Shown here piece after piece: positions 23,743 through 34,096 of a stretch of DNA of 64,000 nt (positions are counted from its first letter, which is position 1; every line of letters begins with the position of its first letter). Under the pieces are notes generated by a model. The model was not told where the DNA came from, searched no databases, and saw only the letters and a program-made list of their open reading frames with translations. Position numbers and translations under genes: made by a program. The stretch lies in NCBI GenBank assembly GCA_016490735.1, contig JAEMWC010000022.1:1985001-2049000 (forward strand), written 5' to 3'. This stretch comes from Pachyseris speciosa (Eukaryota > Cnidaria > Anthozoa > Scleractinia > Pachyseridae).

Positions 23743-26700
23743 CTGTCCTCTAATAGATTATAGCTAAGAACCAATCACAACGCGTGAACTATTCACCTTA
23801 TTATATAAAGTGTTTTAGAGCACCACCTTGCACTACCACGGGAAAGTACTCCATGGTAACTTTCCGGAATTGAATAACACACTTTCGGATTTCGCAGATC
23901 CACCGTCTTGAACGCTACTTAGAACTAGCCAGTGAATATGACGCCAGTCTCACTAGGTTATCTATGCCCTCAACCACCGAGATACTATAGCCAATAACTT
24001 AAACCTTGAAATGAAAAGGATACAGGTTTTCAAAGCGAACAACTGACGAACTGATGGGCATTTTATGCGCCACCTATTTCACACTGGCACTGTTAGCAAT
24101 GTCACAGCTCTGGAATAAACCCTGGGATGTGTGAAAACTAGCAACTACTTCGAGAAACTAACAAATGTGAGAATCATTTCGAGTCCTGCTCGGCTCATGT
24201 GGGGAGGAAGGTCCTGAAATATCAAACGTTAGTCTCAAAAGCACGTTCAACAAAGCAACTCCGTAGAGACACTAAAAATGTAATAGATCTATATCCCCAG
24301 GTTTTTTAAAAGTTTCATATTAATCAGCTTGCTAGAACCCACTTAAACATGTGCGTGGAGACATGATGGCAATAACAGGCCTCATTTGAAATAGGATGGA
24401 ACCATGCATTCGTAAAATAAGCTATTGGTAAAGCTGCTAATCAGGCATCTCTAAAATTCTTGATTGTTTTTGGTCTAACGTTAGTAACTGATTAACTTGT
24501 AATTAACTTTTTTCGTCCAGATTTATCTCATATTTTCCACCATTTTGTCCGAGCGGATAATTTTATTCAACGGATAAGTCATCATCATCTTCCATGCATT
24601 TATCAAAGCAGGGCAATGAGTTGAGTCGGCATGACCAGTAAGAGAGTCAAGAGACAAGACCTGCCCTTATCTGTGGAATTTTCCTCCGGTAGCGGTGGCC
24701 ACACGCAATAAAATACCAATGTCTTGGTAATGGTTTTCGACTTATTCATTGCAAGTCTTGTGTAACAAATCTGAACGAAAAATGAACATGTAAATTTACC
24801 ATGAGGTGGCTTCTTCCGCATGCCTTCGGATGCGTTAAAGGGTGCAAAGTGTATAGGTAAACAAACGAACTCTGCACCTCTCAGAGAGGCTCCCTTGCTA
24901 GAGTACAGTTTGTGTTTCAAAATGATTGCATATGCAAGGTGAATACACTGCCTACTGCACAACTTGCAGGAGTCGGGAAACTTACTCATATTCTTCTTGG
25001 TCACCACATGCGACATATGCGATAGTTTTAGTTTAAGGAAATAAAACGTAGATGTACCGTAAAAGCTCTATTAATTTCAGGTCCCATTAAAGGGGGCCTT
25101 ATTAGAGATGGGGGCTTAATAGTGAGGGGGGGCTTATTTCAAATCTTAAACAACCTGTTTTCGTCTTAAAATAGTTTTGGTACAAAACTCAAACAACTAC
25201 AGTGAAATTTTATTATCTAACAAAGAGCAGCAAACAGTATTGCGTGTTGGAGTGTATATTTGTTTAAAAACAAACCAATTGGGCCGCATGAAGTTGATTT
25301 TGCAAGAGGGAATATGAGTGGGTCATTACAACATCTCATGTCCCAAAAGGGGGAGGGGGGCGTATTAGAGAGGTGGGGCCTATTACAAAAAATGACTTCC
25401 AAACGGGGGGCTTATTAGAGAGAGGGGGAGTTAATAGAGATGGAGGGGCTAAATAGAGCTTTTACGGTATGTATATTGTATACGTAGCATCGCAAATTAT
25501 AACTATGGGTTATTGGATATTGGCCAAGTTCTTTTTTATGCGTGTTCATGGACTGAGACGAAGTCCAGGTCCATACATGCAAAAAAAAATAATCCCGCCA
25601 ATATCCCGCCATCTTGACCAAACAACCTTGGTCAATAAAGGATTTATGACAGGTATATTACTCAAAGGACACTATTGAAGGAAAGTAAAATGTGGGACGA
25701 ACGGGCTATCCCGAGCGGTCAAGATGGCTCCATCTTGACCTCGCAGGTAGCCAATCATAGCAGGAGAATTGATCAGTTCATCTTGACCACTGAAAGAGCC
25801 AGTTATATAATAAATGTTAAAAAAATAACCACTCCATGCACAACACTGTAGCTTTTATTTCACTGAAACATACCTACATACTAATAATAAGAAAGCATTT
25901 TATGTATTTTTTATTGAAAATCGAAATCATCTTTATTACAAAGGTTAAATTGCAGCAATGCAACCCGTTTTTGCCTTCCCTTTCCTTTCTGCCACGCAGG
26001 CTAATTGTAGATTCACCATGACACTGTGTAACAGTCTGTAGCTAACTTATATAATGCCGGTTGAAATTTGAAAACTGTACTTTGCAAGTACCTCCAAAAA
26101 AAAATCAACTGATGTTCTGATGAGATGTTCACACCGCAAGCTTTTTAAACCAAAAACTGATAACAGCTACCTGCCCGGGAACTGGTTTGTTGAATGACTG
26201 CAGTGCAACTATGGACAATCACAAAAAAATTGAAAAATAAAGAACAGGAAGCCACTGAGCAGGAAAAGGCTACTGAAACTGACAGAAAAGGTTACATGAA
26301 ATATTTGATTCTTGAAAAAAAAAAAAGCCAAAAACCATATCGTAGCGTTTTTTTCCAACTCTGTTGATGTGTAAAAACACACTTAACTTTGTTGACTTGA
26401 TAACGTGTACTGTTCCTTGCTGATGTTTTTGTGGTGGAGCTTTGATACCTGTTAATTTTTGGTAAATAAACAGTTGTGTTGGTAAATAAACAGTTGTGTG
26501 AATACACGTAACGTAACATGATGATGAAATGTTTGCTGATGGTTGATTCGTTCCACATGGCAGTCCAGGAGACAGTGAAGTCTTTGTGATTGTGGTTTCA
26601 GAGCAGAAGTTGTGTCCAATTTATCAAGTGGAAACTTTCTGATCACTCCTTTCATGAGTCTTTGGTAAATCTGGCCAGACAGGTCAGTATGTTACCAATC

Positions 26701-29700
26701 TCAAGACTCAAAAACTGGTGCTTGGTCCAAAGTCATCATTTCTGATGCAGTTATTGTCATCACAGAATTATTCTACCTTTTGTTTGTTTAAAGTTAAATA
26801 GTCCAAAAAACCTGTCCATTTAAGTATATTTGTAAGCTTATTTTGTTAGTTTATCTTTTTTTTTATTTTGTTACTGTTTTGTTTGCTTAGTTTTATTGGC
26901 CTATACAGTACAAATACAAATACTTAGTGCTGTTGGCCTGTGGTTTCCTGCTTAGACTGTGGTCAATCCATTTTTTTTTTTTTTATTTTAAAGCTGTTTT
27001 ATGTGTTGTTTAAGTGTCTTTTGTTAGTCTACTCTTTAAGTCTATTGTTGTACTTTTGTTTCAAACAATAGTTCTTAATGTAAGTGTGTTGGTTGTTAAG
27101 TAAGACTTCCTTTTTGTTGATCCAGTCATGAAATGAGTGTAACAAAGCGCATGTATGAAAAAATGTCAAATTTTAAATAATATAAATTTGTAAGTAAAAA
27201 TTATAATTTACAAATTATACAGGCCAAATTAAAAAATAATAGGCTAAGGGGTTCTTGCAACCAGCTTGTGCATGACTCTAGTATTTTACACATTAATAAC
27301 CAGACAGCAAATTAGCATTCAGTTTCTATCACCTGTTAGTTAATGAGCAACATAACAATACAAAAGTAAAGTTGGCAGAATGTGAAAGAAAGGCCTATTC
27401 AACCATTCAGCAAAGGACAATGACAAGGTTGTGTGGGCAACATTGCTGAAAAGAATGTGTGAGCACTGTATTGTGCATGAAGATTAGCAAACGGAGTTCA
27501 CTGACAAGACCAGAATATCTGATTAATACATGTACATGTATGTTTGAATACACACTGAATGCATGTTGAATAAATGCATGCATTTAGCAGTGAACTGAAA
27601 AGAGCAGTACTGATATGCTCATAATAAAGTGGAAAAAGCTGTGTAAAGGTTAGTATGACTTGTTTTATGAGCCACAGTAAATTAGATCATTTCCTTGTGA
27701 GATCAGTACGAACAACAAATACCTTTGAAGTAGCAATCTTGAGATAATCTATGCATCTTCTGTGTGCACTCTTTTCTGCCAGGGCTAATGGTGTTAGACC
27801 TTCCTTGTCTTTCTGGTTCACATCCACTTCAGCATTTTCAATCAGATACCTAATGCACTGAATGGAACATTTGGAAATTCTTTGGTTGTTTATAACAACA
27901 ACAATAATTACAACAACTTGTGATAATTATAATGGGGGTGGCAGTGGTGCTTGTGGTAGTTATAGTACCGGTGAGTGGTAGTCAGTGGTGGTAGTAGTGG
28001 TGGTGGTGGTAATCAGTAGCAGCAGCAGCAGCAGTAGCAGTAGCCTGCAGTAACAGTAGCAGTAGCAGCAGGAGTAGCAACAGTAGTAGTAGTAATAGTG
28101 GTAGTGGTAGTGGTAGTGGTAGTGGTAGTGGTAGTTGCGTTCGCAGAACGCAGTTCTAATTCAGACTGATTTGAGATTTTTGGGACAACCGGTCGGTCTT
28201 GAAAAGAGCTGCCCCTGCAATCTGCAAGCAATCTGCGGGGGCGAACAGGAATGACATCATCGCCAAGCCAACTCAATAGCTTTCAAAATGGCGGCCGTCG
28301 GCGAGGAAGACAAAAGTGATGTCTAAATGTCTTAAATGAGCTGCTACAGCCTGGAAATGGCGAAAGTAAAAATAGCGGCGATACAACTACAATGAGTGGA
28401 CAATTCATCAAGTAAAAACGGAATTGAATCGACGAAATCTTTTGGAAACAAGACCTGTTTGATCAAGTTGTTGAACACGATGAAATTGGGGTTCTGCCAG
28501 AGACCTCTGCTAGCAGGGAAGGTTCTTTGTGGCGAGGATTGGCGATTGACATGGATGATCTGCAACCTTACCTCTCAAGAAATGACCTCGACTGAAATTT
28601 GTTATATCAGGATAAACAAACGTCTGAGAAATATTTTGTACACCTTTTTACACCACGGATCGGTCATTTCGATTTCGTCACTGAAACAAACAAATATGCC
28701 ATGCGAAGGAACATACCATGTTGGGTCAGAACAATTCCTGAGGAGCTGAAGGAATTTCTGGGGATTACTGTCTGGATAAAGCTCAAACAATTGCCGATTT
28801 CTACAATAATTTGTTCGGTGCTGCTACAACTATTTTCAGAAACTATGTTTTAATATTGTGTTAGTCAAAGTTGATATTTTTGAGGATTTCCAAGATGCTG
28901 TAAATTTGCTTTTAGTGTTCAAAGATCATCATGGACCACATGGCCCTCCATATGGTGGTTTTATTATATATTATTACATACCAAACCTACCAATACTCGA
29001 CCGCACTCTCTAATCTACAATTACTACTAGTAGTAGTAGTAGTTAGCAGCAGCAGCAGCAACAGCAGCAGCAGTGGTGGTGGTGATGGTAGTAGTACAAT
29101 AGTAGTGGTAGTGGTGGCAGTAGTTTAAACCCTTTTTATAGCGGATCAGCACCACCATACTCAGGAACTCATGAATTGCTTTTCTCATGGTAATCATGGC
29201 CAGCGGTATTGCTCATGGGTGCATACGCAAAACAAGGTATCCACTGACCAGTATCACATGACTATATCACGGGTTCAAGTTTAGAACTCATCGAGGTCAG
29301 TGGTTTTTTTAAAGTTGACCACTGCCCAGTTACTGGTTTACGAATGGATCGCAAACTCAAGCCAGGTTAACTTATTGTAATCAGGAACTCCACTTTTTGG
29401 CTTGGCTATACAGGTCTATATAGGAGCAGATCAAATGTTCCACAGGTTGACAAGGCCAAAAAATACACTAACTGGCATGATGCAAGACAGGATGTGGGAC
29501 CTATGTCTCAGCCAGAAGCATCCCAAAATAAACAAGAGAAGGATTGGTGAGAAGACTTTGGCTGGGGCATGATAACAAAACAGAGCAAGATTAATGGCCA
29601 ATGTTGTACTGGAACATGGGGTTCAAAAATGGTCCATATGTATTAAAAGCTGTGGCTGTGTCCACATTTCACTTGTCAGTGGTATTATTAATTTTAGTAT

Positions 29701-30799
29701 GGCATAATCTGGGATAAGACCTAAGTTTGAAGAAGTCTGGAATAAGGTAATGTTAGTAAATAACAACAACAATAAACTCTGTAAAAAGATGGGTCTTAAG
29801 AGCCAGTGTCTGAATATATTGAGAATCTCAAATCAGTTTCAAAAAATCAAATTTTGGCACAACAACTGGAATCCATGGCTACAGTACTTATTGCACATCC
29901 CTACAAACTTCAAATATAAGTGACATCCCTGCTACCATTACACCTTTGTGAGCTCTGGGCATTAAGAGTGACACAACACACACTTTCAACATCAGCTGAC
30001 CTCAAATTGTCCTTGTTCTGCTGCATCATGGAGTGGTGATCCTCCAAGGTGGTCAACTGATGAGATGCCTCCTTTGGCATTAAGCCATTTCAAAACACTC
30101 ATGTGCCCTGTAGAAGAATAAAGTCACTTTAATTAAGAGTATTAAATGTAAAGAAAAATACTGCATTTCCTTGAATAAGCACTCAGATGCTTATTTAAAA
30201 TATTTCCCAAGAGATGAGGCCCTTATTCGAAGGAGGGCGCTTAATTGACGGGAGGGGGGGCACTTATTAAGTTTTTCTTAAAACTTCCTGTAATTCTATT
30301 TTGGCTAGAATGCACAGGGTGGATTTCCTTGTAACCCTATTATTTAAGAAAGTGTGGGGGAGGGGAGGGGGCCCTTATTTACTATTTTAGCCAAGGGGGA
30401 GGGCGCTTATTTGAGGAAATACAGTATGCATATTGGACTCAAGTGGTAAGGGCTCACACTATGTCAAGAGTTTCAATAGAGCTGATCAGATTAAAATGGT
30501 GTTGGGAGGAAAATATTTTATTATATTCTTCACATAAGTTTTTGTTGGTTCACCACTTCAGCCAGTCAACAAAAAATTTTGTTGCATTATTATCACTGTA
30601 CTGATACTGATAATTAGTTTCCTGATTGGAGAAATTCATGCAAAACCAGCAACAACTGGCCTTTCTGCTCCCAGATTCTTGTTTTGAAGCTTCTTTTAAT
30701 ATGACATTACATGGTTATTGCAGTTTCTGAGCCTTTTAATTAACAGCTACATTCTTTGTATTGCATGACATGCACATTAACAATCTCATTGCACAACAC

Positions 30800-30845
<46 letters not shown>

Positions 30846-31577
30846 AATTATATGAAAGGATGTGAGCATGCCACAGTGCATTGTGTACTAATTGCACACA
30901 CCCTGTGTTAGACCTAAACACAATGGACAGTGAAGTATTATTGACATAAGTAATGCTCCCATGGGAAATTAGCATAGGAAGCCAACCTCCCTTAAACTTC
31001 TTGAGAGAGTCCTTGTGTGAGGGTTAAAACATTGCTGTAAAAGAACATAAATGGAAGTCGCCTCCATCAGCGTCATACCCTGTGCTGCAGCATAATGTGC
31101 AGGCGTGGCACCAGTTTTGTCTCTCTCGTCTAAATCAGCCTGCCCTTTCTCAATCTGTGGAACAAGTGAACTCAGGTAAATAAAACAAGATGATTCAACA
31201 GCACTGGGAACTATGCTCCCAACTCTTTTCGATCAGTGTGTGGGTTCATTTACATTCATTAATGTGTCGTGAAGGAGACAAAGCTGACTGCTTAAAATCA
31301 CAGTGACCAATGATGCAATCATCTGAACTGAACCAGATATTGAGCACACAGCACCATGATCTTACCAGTTGTTTTAAAACCCTGTTATTGGTGCTGTCAG
31401 GGGTTTGAACTCGCAAACTTCCACTCACCAGTCTTGCACTCTATCAGCTATTAATTAACGCCAACTGGGTTGGTGTAAATGAACCTTTACACAAGAGAAG
31501 ACAGTTAATTACTCCTTCAACAGGGGGCTTCATTTTTTTACAACAAGCTTCATTTTCTACAGATATCTGGTATAACA

Positions 31578-31615
<38 letters not shown>

Positions 31616-33271
31616 AAATAATAACGGTAATAATAAAAGGAGTGATTAAGAAATAGGTCAGTCCTGGAGTTAAAGAACACATTAGTAAGAGATACAGTAG
31701 TCAGTGTGAAATATATATTTTTTTTCTCACCAGATAGCCCACACAGTCCAGATGTCCATTTTGAGCTGCACCATGTATTGGCAGCATACCATCTCTGGCT
31801 CTCGCATCACACTTGCCACCAACACTGTGCAGATACTTAAGACAGTCCAAATTACCATCCTGAGTTGCAAGATACAAAGGAGTGGTGCCATCTGTTGCAA
31901 CATCATTAACTGAACTACAGAGATACAGTGAGGAGAAATTGCTAGAGTCAATTCACAGACAGCGAGAAGGAGCAAGGATTGAATAAAATTACTTCAATTA
32001 ACAACTGCCTTTTGTGTCATAAATATTATCTCTACTGAGAAATCAATATTGCTCAGTGTTCCAGATAAGAGGGGGGTCTCAGGTCAAAAACCCTTCAAGG
32101 TCAGCTACATGACCTGACAAATAAATATTAATAGAAAATTTTTAATGGTTTTGTGGGAGCACTGGAAATTTGACCTGATGGAATTCCTTGTTGACACCCT
32201 GCCTTAAAATCCTGTCTGAAACCCTGATTGCTGTACTGGCTGTCAACTTCATAAACAGCATCTCAAAGGCATTTGAGATTGAACGTTAGCTGCTTGTTGG
32301 CTAGCAAGGAAAAATGGAAGATAAAACAGTACTGCAAGTCTGTCACTAATGCAGCAATACGCAGAAAGTACCTTTGAATTCCAGTTGTCATAACAATAGT
32401 CAATACATTGTTTTTCTATCACAGTTATCAGAATCTAACTCAAAATATCTGGGAAAACCACCCTCTTCCAGCCCCCAGCGCATGATGACAGCCATGCAAT
32501 TGTCATTGTCATCTAATCTTTTTTAAACAGCGCCTGTAATATATTAATACATGTCATCAGCTATCAACATTTTGATGGTGGCAGGCATTCAAACTCTCCT
32601 CACTCCCCCCACCCCTTCCCCCTTCACTACTCCCACCAGGCATGCAAACTCTCCTCCTACCCCACCCTTCTTCCTCTCACTCCCCCCACTATTCCCCCCT
32701 CACTCCCCCAAACCCCACCCCCACCCCACCCTTCAAGACTCCCAATTTGAAGAAGAAAAAAGTTTCAAAACATTGATTTCACATACCTGTATCCAGCTTT
32801 AAAAACCATCAGCTCAAGGCAGGTGAGATGTCCTCCAGAAGCAGCAAAATGCACGGGAGTCATATGATTCCTGGACTTAGCTCTGGCGTTACTATTCCCT
32901 CTTTCGATCAACCACTTAACAGTTTCAAATTTGCCGAACCTTGCAGCCAGATGAAGTGCAGTGTGTCCTGATGAATCCCTCGTTTCCACGTTAACTGCGC
33001 CGTTTCCAAGAAAATATTTCACGCATTCTAGTTGCCCCTGAGCGGCAGCATCGTGCAAGGGTGTAGCTCCACTTTTTCCGCGCACAATTGGAGAAATTCC
33101 GACTGCTTCAACCAACCATTTCACGCAAGCCATCCGTCCTGTCCTCGCGGCATAATGGAGGGTTGTCGCTCCAAAACCATCTGCCGCAAAGGGAACTGAA
33201 GGACGTAGTGATCTTAAAGTTTGAAGGTCGCCGTCTTTTGCTGCGATTAGAGCTCGCTCTGCCTCAACCAT
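18911..33271 (-). CDS. ESPN: Espin-like ankyrin-repeat actin-bundling protein
   Basis: Seven phase-consistent exons, in transcript order 33271-32787, 31914-31731, 31154-31079, 30107-30001, 27857-27723, 22876-22177 and 19377-18911, give 2154 nt (717 aa). Residues 1-325 are a run of ankyrin repeats (GATTLHYAARTG, GATPLHDAAAQG, HTALHLAARFG, TTPLYLATQDG, GATPAHYAAAQG) in the order seen in vertebrate espin. Residues 330-562 are low complexity with an Asn-rich block and end in a PPPLEF segment. The last exon ends PPWKRQILLNRKLKEKAREK, like the basic C-terminal actin-bundling helix of espins. The family cross-links parallel actin bundles in stereocilia and microvilli. Exon 4 uses an unusual donor, GTCAGC; reading through meets a stop two codons later. 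ESPN and ESPNL cannot be told apart, and small exons in the 4.8-kb intron could be missed. Confidence 0.85.
19615..19760. repeat. Foldback element in the last espin intron
   Basis: Starts TTAGCCTACGTAGCAGTC and ends with an imperfect complement (CTGTTACGCAGGCTAA). The centre is a GC-rich hairpin made of GGGCATGGGGCGA and TCGCCCCATGCCC. Confidence 0.65.
20090..20250 (+). repeat. Tandem pair of a roughly 115-bp repeat
   Basis: The block GTAGGTGAAATCCTTAAGTG plus TGACCATT occurs at about 20124 and again about 20217, each preceded by GTAC(A/G)AGGTGGTT. Intronic in espin; no coding potential. Confidence 0.6.
21280..21700 (+). repeat. Diverged tandem duplication of about 215 bp
   Basis: Blocks near 21285-21455 and 21490-21690 share, in order, GTCAAGT, TGCAGGTT.TC, a GGCGAAGT block, a CTGG.CAAGCC segment and GATTTCCA.GCATG. 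Old duplication in the last espin intron. Confidence 0.5.
23187..23368. repeat. Foldback MITE in espin intron
   Basis: Long arms (AATAGATTCCATGTT, then CTGTTCAGTAATAGATCACA and GACGTCAAAATGTGGTAAAA) meet at a GC-rich loop near 23268-23300. Nearly all arm positions pair. Confidence 0.75.
23466..23742 (+). mobile_element. tRNA-derived SINE with A and B boxes
   Basis: Box A TGGCGCAGTGG at 23475-23485 and box B GGTTCGATTC at 23518-23527 are spaced as in a tRNA gene, indicating an internal Pol III promoter. A tRNA-unrelated body follows (TTGGTTCTCTACTCTGC, then TCCGGTTTTCCCCTCTC), and the 3' end is an (ATT)n tail at about 23708-23742. It is on the strand opposite to espin, inside its intron. Confidence 0.85.
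25055..25469. mobile_element. Non-autonomous TIR element in espin intron
   Basis: TACCGTAAAAGCTCTATT at the left and AATAGAGCTTTTACGGTA at the right are exact inverted repeats beginning and ending in TA. The interior repeats GGGGGCTTATTAGAGA-type blocks and has no transposase. Confidence 0.75.
27890..28140. repeat. Compound microsatellite
   Basis: Interleaved GTG/GTA/CAG trinucleotide tracts with a central AGCAGCAGC block. It creates artificial poly-Thr/poly-Ser reading frames on both strands. A similar tract lies at 29020-29125. Confidence 0.7.
28290..28855 (+). pseudogene. piggyBac-like transposase N-terminal relic
   Basis: After a frameshift, the translation near 28660-28810 reads FDFVTETNKYAMRR, then EELKEFLGITVWIKLKQLP. 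This matches the spacing of the start of piggyBac-type transposases (a helix with T/ETN.YA, then E(E/L)K.FLG...M.LP). The reading frame is interrupted several times and no catalytic Asp region follows, so it is a dead fragment. It lies in espin intron 4, antisense to espin. Confidence 0.5.
29020..29125. repeat. Trinucleotide microsatellite
   Basis: (TAG)n, (CAG)n and (GTG)n tracts in succession. No gene. Confidence 0.7.
30159..30426. mobile_element. TIR element in espin intron 3
   Basis: TACTGCATTTCCTTGAATAAGC at the left is the imperfect complement of GCTTATTTGAGGAAATACAGTA at the right. The interior has GGGCGCTTATT-type repeats and poly-G runs, similar in style to 25055-25469 but with different ends. 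Confidence 0.65.
30800..30845. repeat. (TTA)n microsatellite
   Basis: About 13 TTA/ATT units. Confidence 0.8.
31577..31617. repeat. (ATG)n microsatellite
   Basis: About 13 ATG units, in espin intron 2 DNA. Confidence 0.8.
32590..32745. repeat. Polypyrimidine (C/T-rich) tract
   Basis: Almost purine-free run of CTCC/CCCC blocks in espin intron 1, near the acceptor side of the first exon pair. It could form non-B DNA; no function is inferred. Confidence 0.6.
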
Positions 33272-33796
33272 GTGAACTTTTCTTCAGGCAGATCAAAGTG
33301 AGTCTACTGAAGATTTATCAACACCATTCGGATGTAGCAGAACAGCAAAAACATTTAATCGGTCTGGCGACTCCTCAAACATCTAACCTCACTACAGGGT
33401 ACCTAAATGTGTGTGATCTATTCAAGAAAACCAAAACATCGTAAATAATTAATTTCCGACGCAAGTTCATCTTATGTTCAGCTGCCTACTGATCGTACTT
33501 GCACGCATGCAGGTTTGTCAGCGTTGCTAGTTGACATTTTGGACAAGTTTTTCGTTCCTTTTGGATCCATCCACGTATTTCCATAGACTACCAGCTACAG
33601 TTGAGAGCAAAGAAAGAAGCTGTTCCTGTTTTGACCAAGAAAGCTAGATTCGCCATTGTGTTCATTGTGTCACGAAAGCGAACTTTTGAAAAATTCCGCC
33701 AGCTGTCCTTTGAATCTGCACACATGATGACACGCGGTACGTACGGCTGTAGGTTCGTAGCTACTTCATGTATCACGAAAATTTGGTTTATCAACG

Positions 33797-33827
<31 letters not shown>

Positions 33828-33923
33828 GGATTCGATTAGCTGACGTTTCGAGCGTTAGCCCTTCGTCGGAGCGGATTCGCTCCGACGAAGGGCTAACGCT
33901 CGAAACGTCAGCTAATCGAATCC

Positions 33924-33954
<31 letters not shown>

Positions 33955-33986
33955 CGTTGATAAACCAAATTTTCGTGTCTCACTTC

Positions 33987-34028
<42 letters not shown>

Positions 34029-34096
34029 CTTACTTCATGTATCCCCTATTATAATGTATTTGTAGGTTGCGCATGCCTGGAGCACTCTCAATAAAC
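33272..34096. promoter_or_regulatory. Divergent espin/TAF10 intergenic promoter region
   Basis: The espin ATG (33271, minus) and the TAF10 ATG (34097, plus) face away from each other across 825 bp, so promoters of both genes should lie here. No TATA box is obvious. The right third is occupied by the palindromic insertion at 33775-34043, immediately upstream of the TAF10 start. Confidence 0.5.
33774..33977. repeat. Perfect 204-bp palindrome in an insertion with 13-bp target duplication
   Basis: Two 100-nt arms are exact reverse complements around a 4-nt spacer (GATT, 33874-33877). The 13-mer TACTTCATGTATC flanks the palindrome plus its tail (33762-33774 and about 34031-34043), which looks like a target-site duplication. 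The tail includes a TTTCTTTAGAAA mini-hairpin. The right arm matches the retroelement fragment at 6708-6820, so this is probably a 5'-truncated, inverted-duplicated retroelement insertion. Confidence 0.8.

Noticed and set aside
24603..25016. Extra espin exon in the 4.8-kb intron (reverse frame with a possible GTAAAT donor near 24798)
   Set aside because: Flanking exons already join in phase 0 without it, and no espin-like motif is present.
28931..29128. Ser-rich small ORF
   Set aside because: Microsatellite translation.
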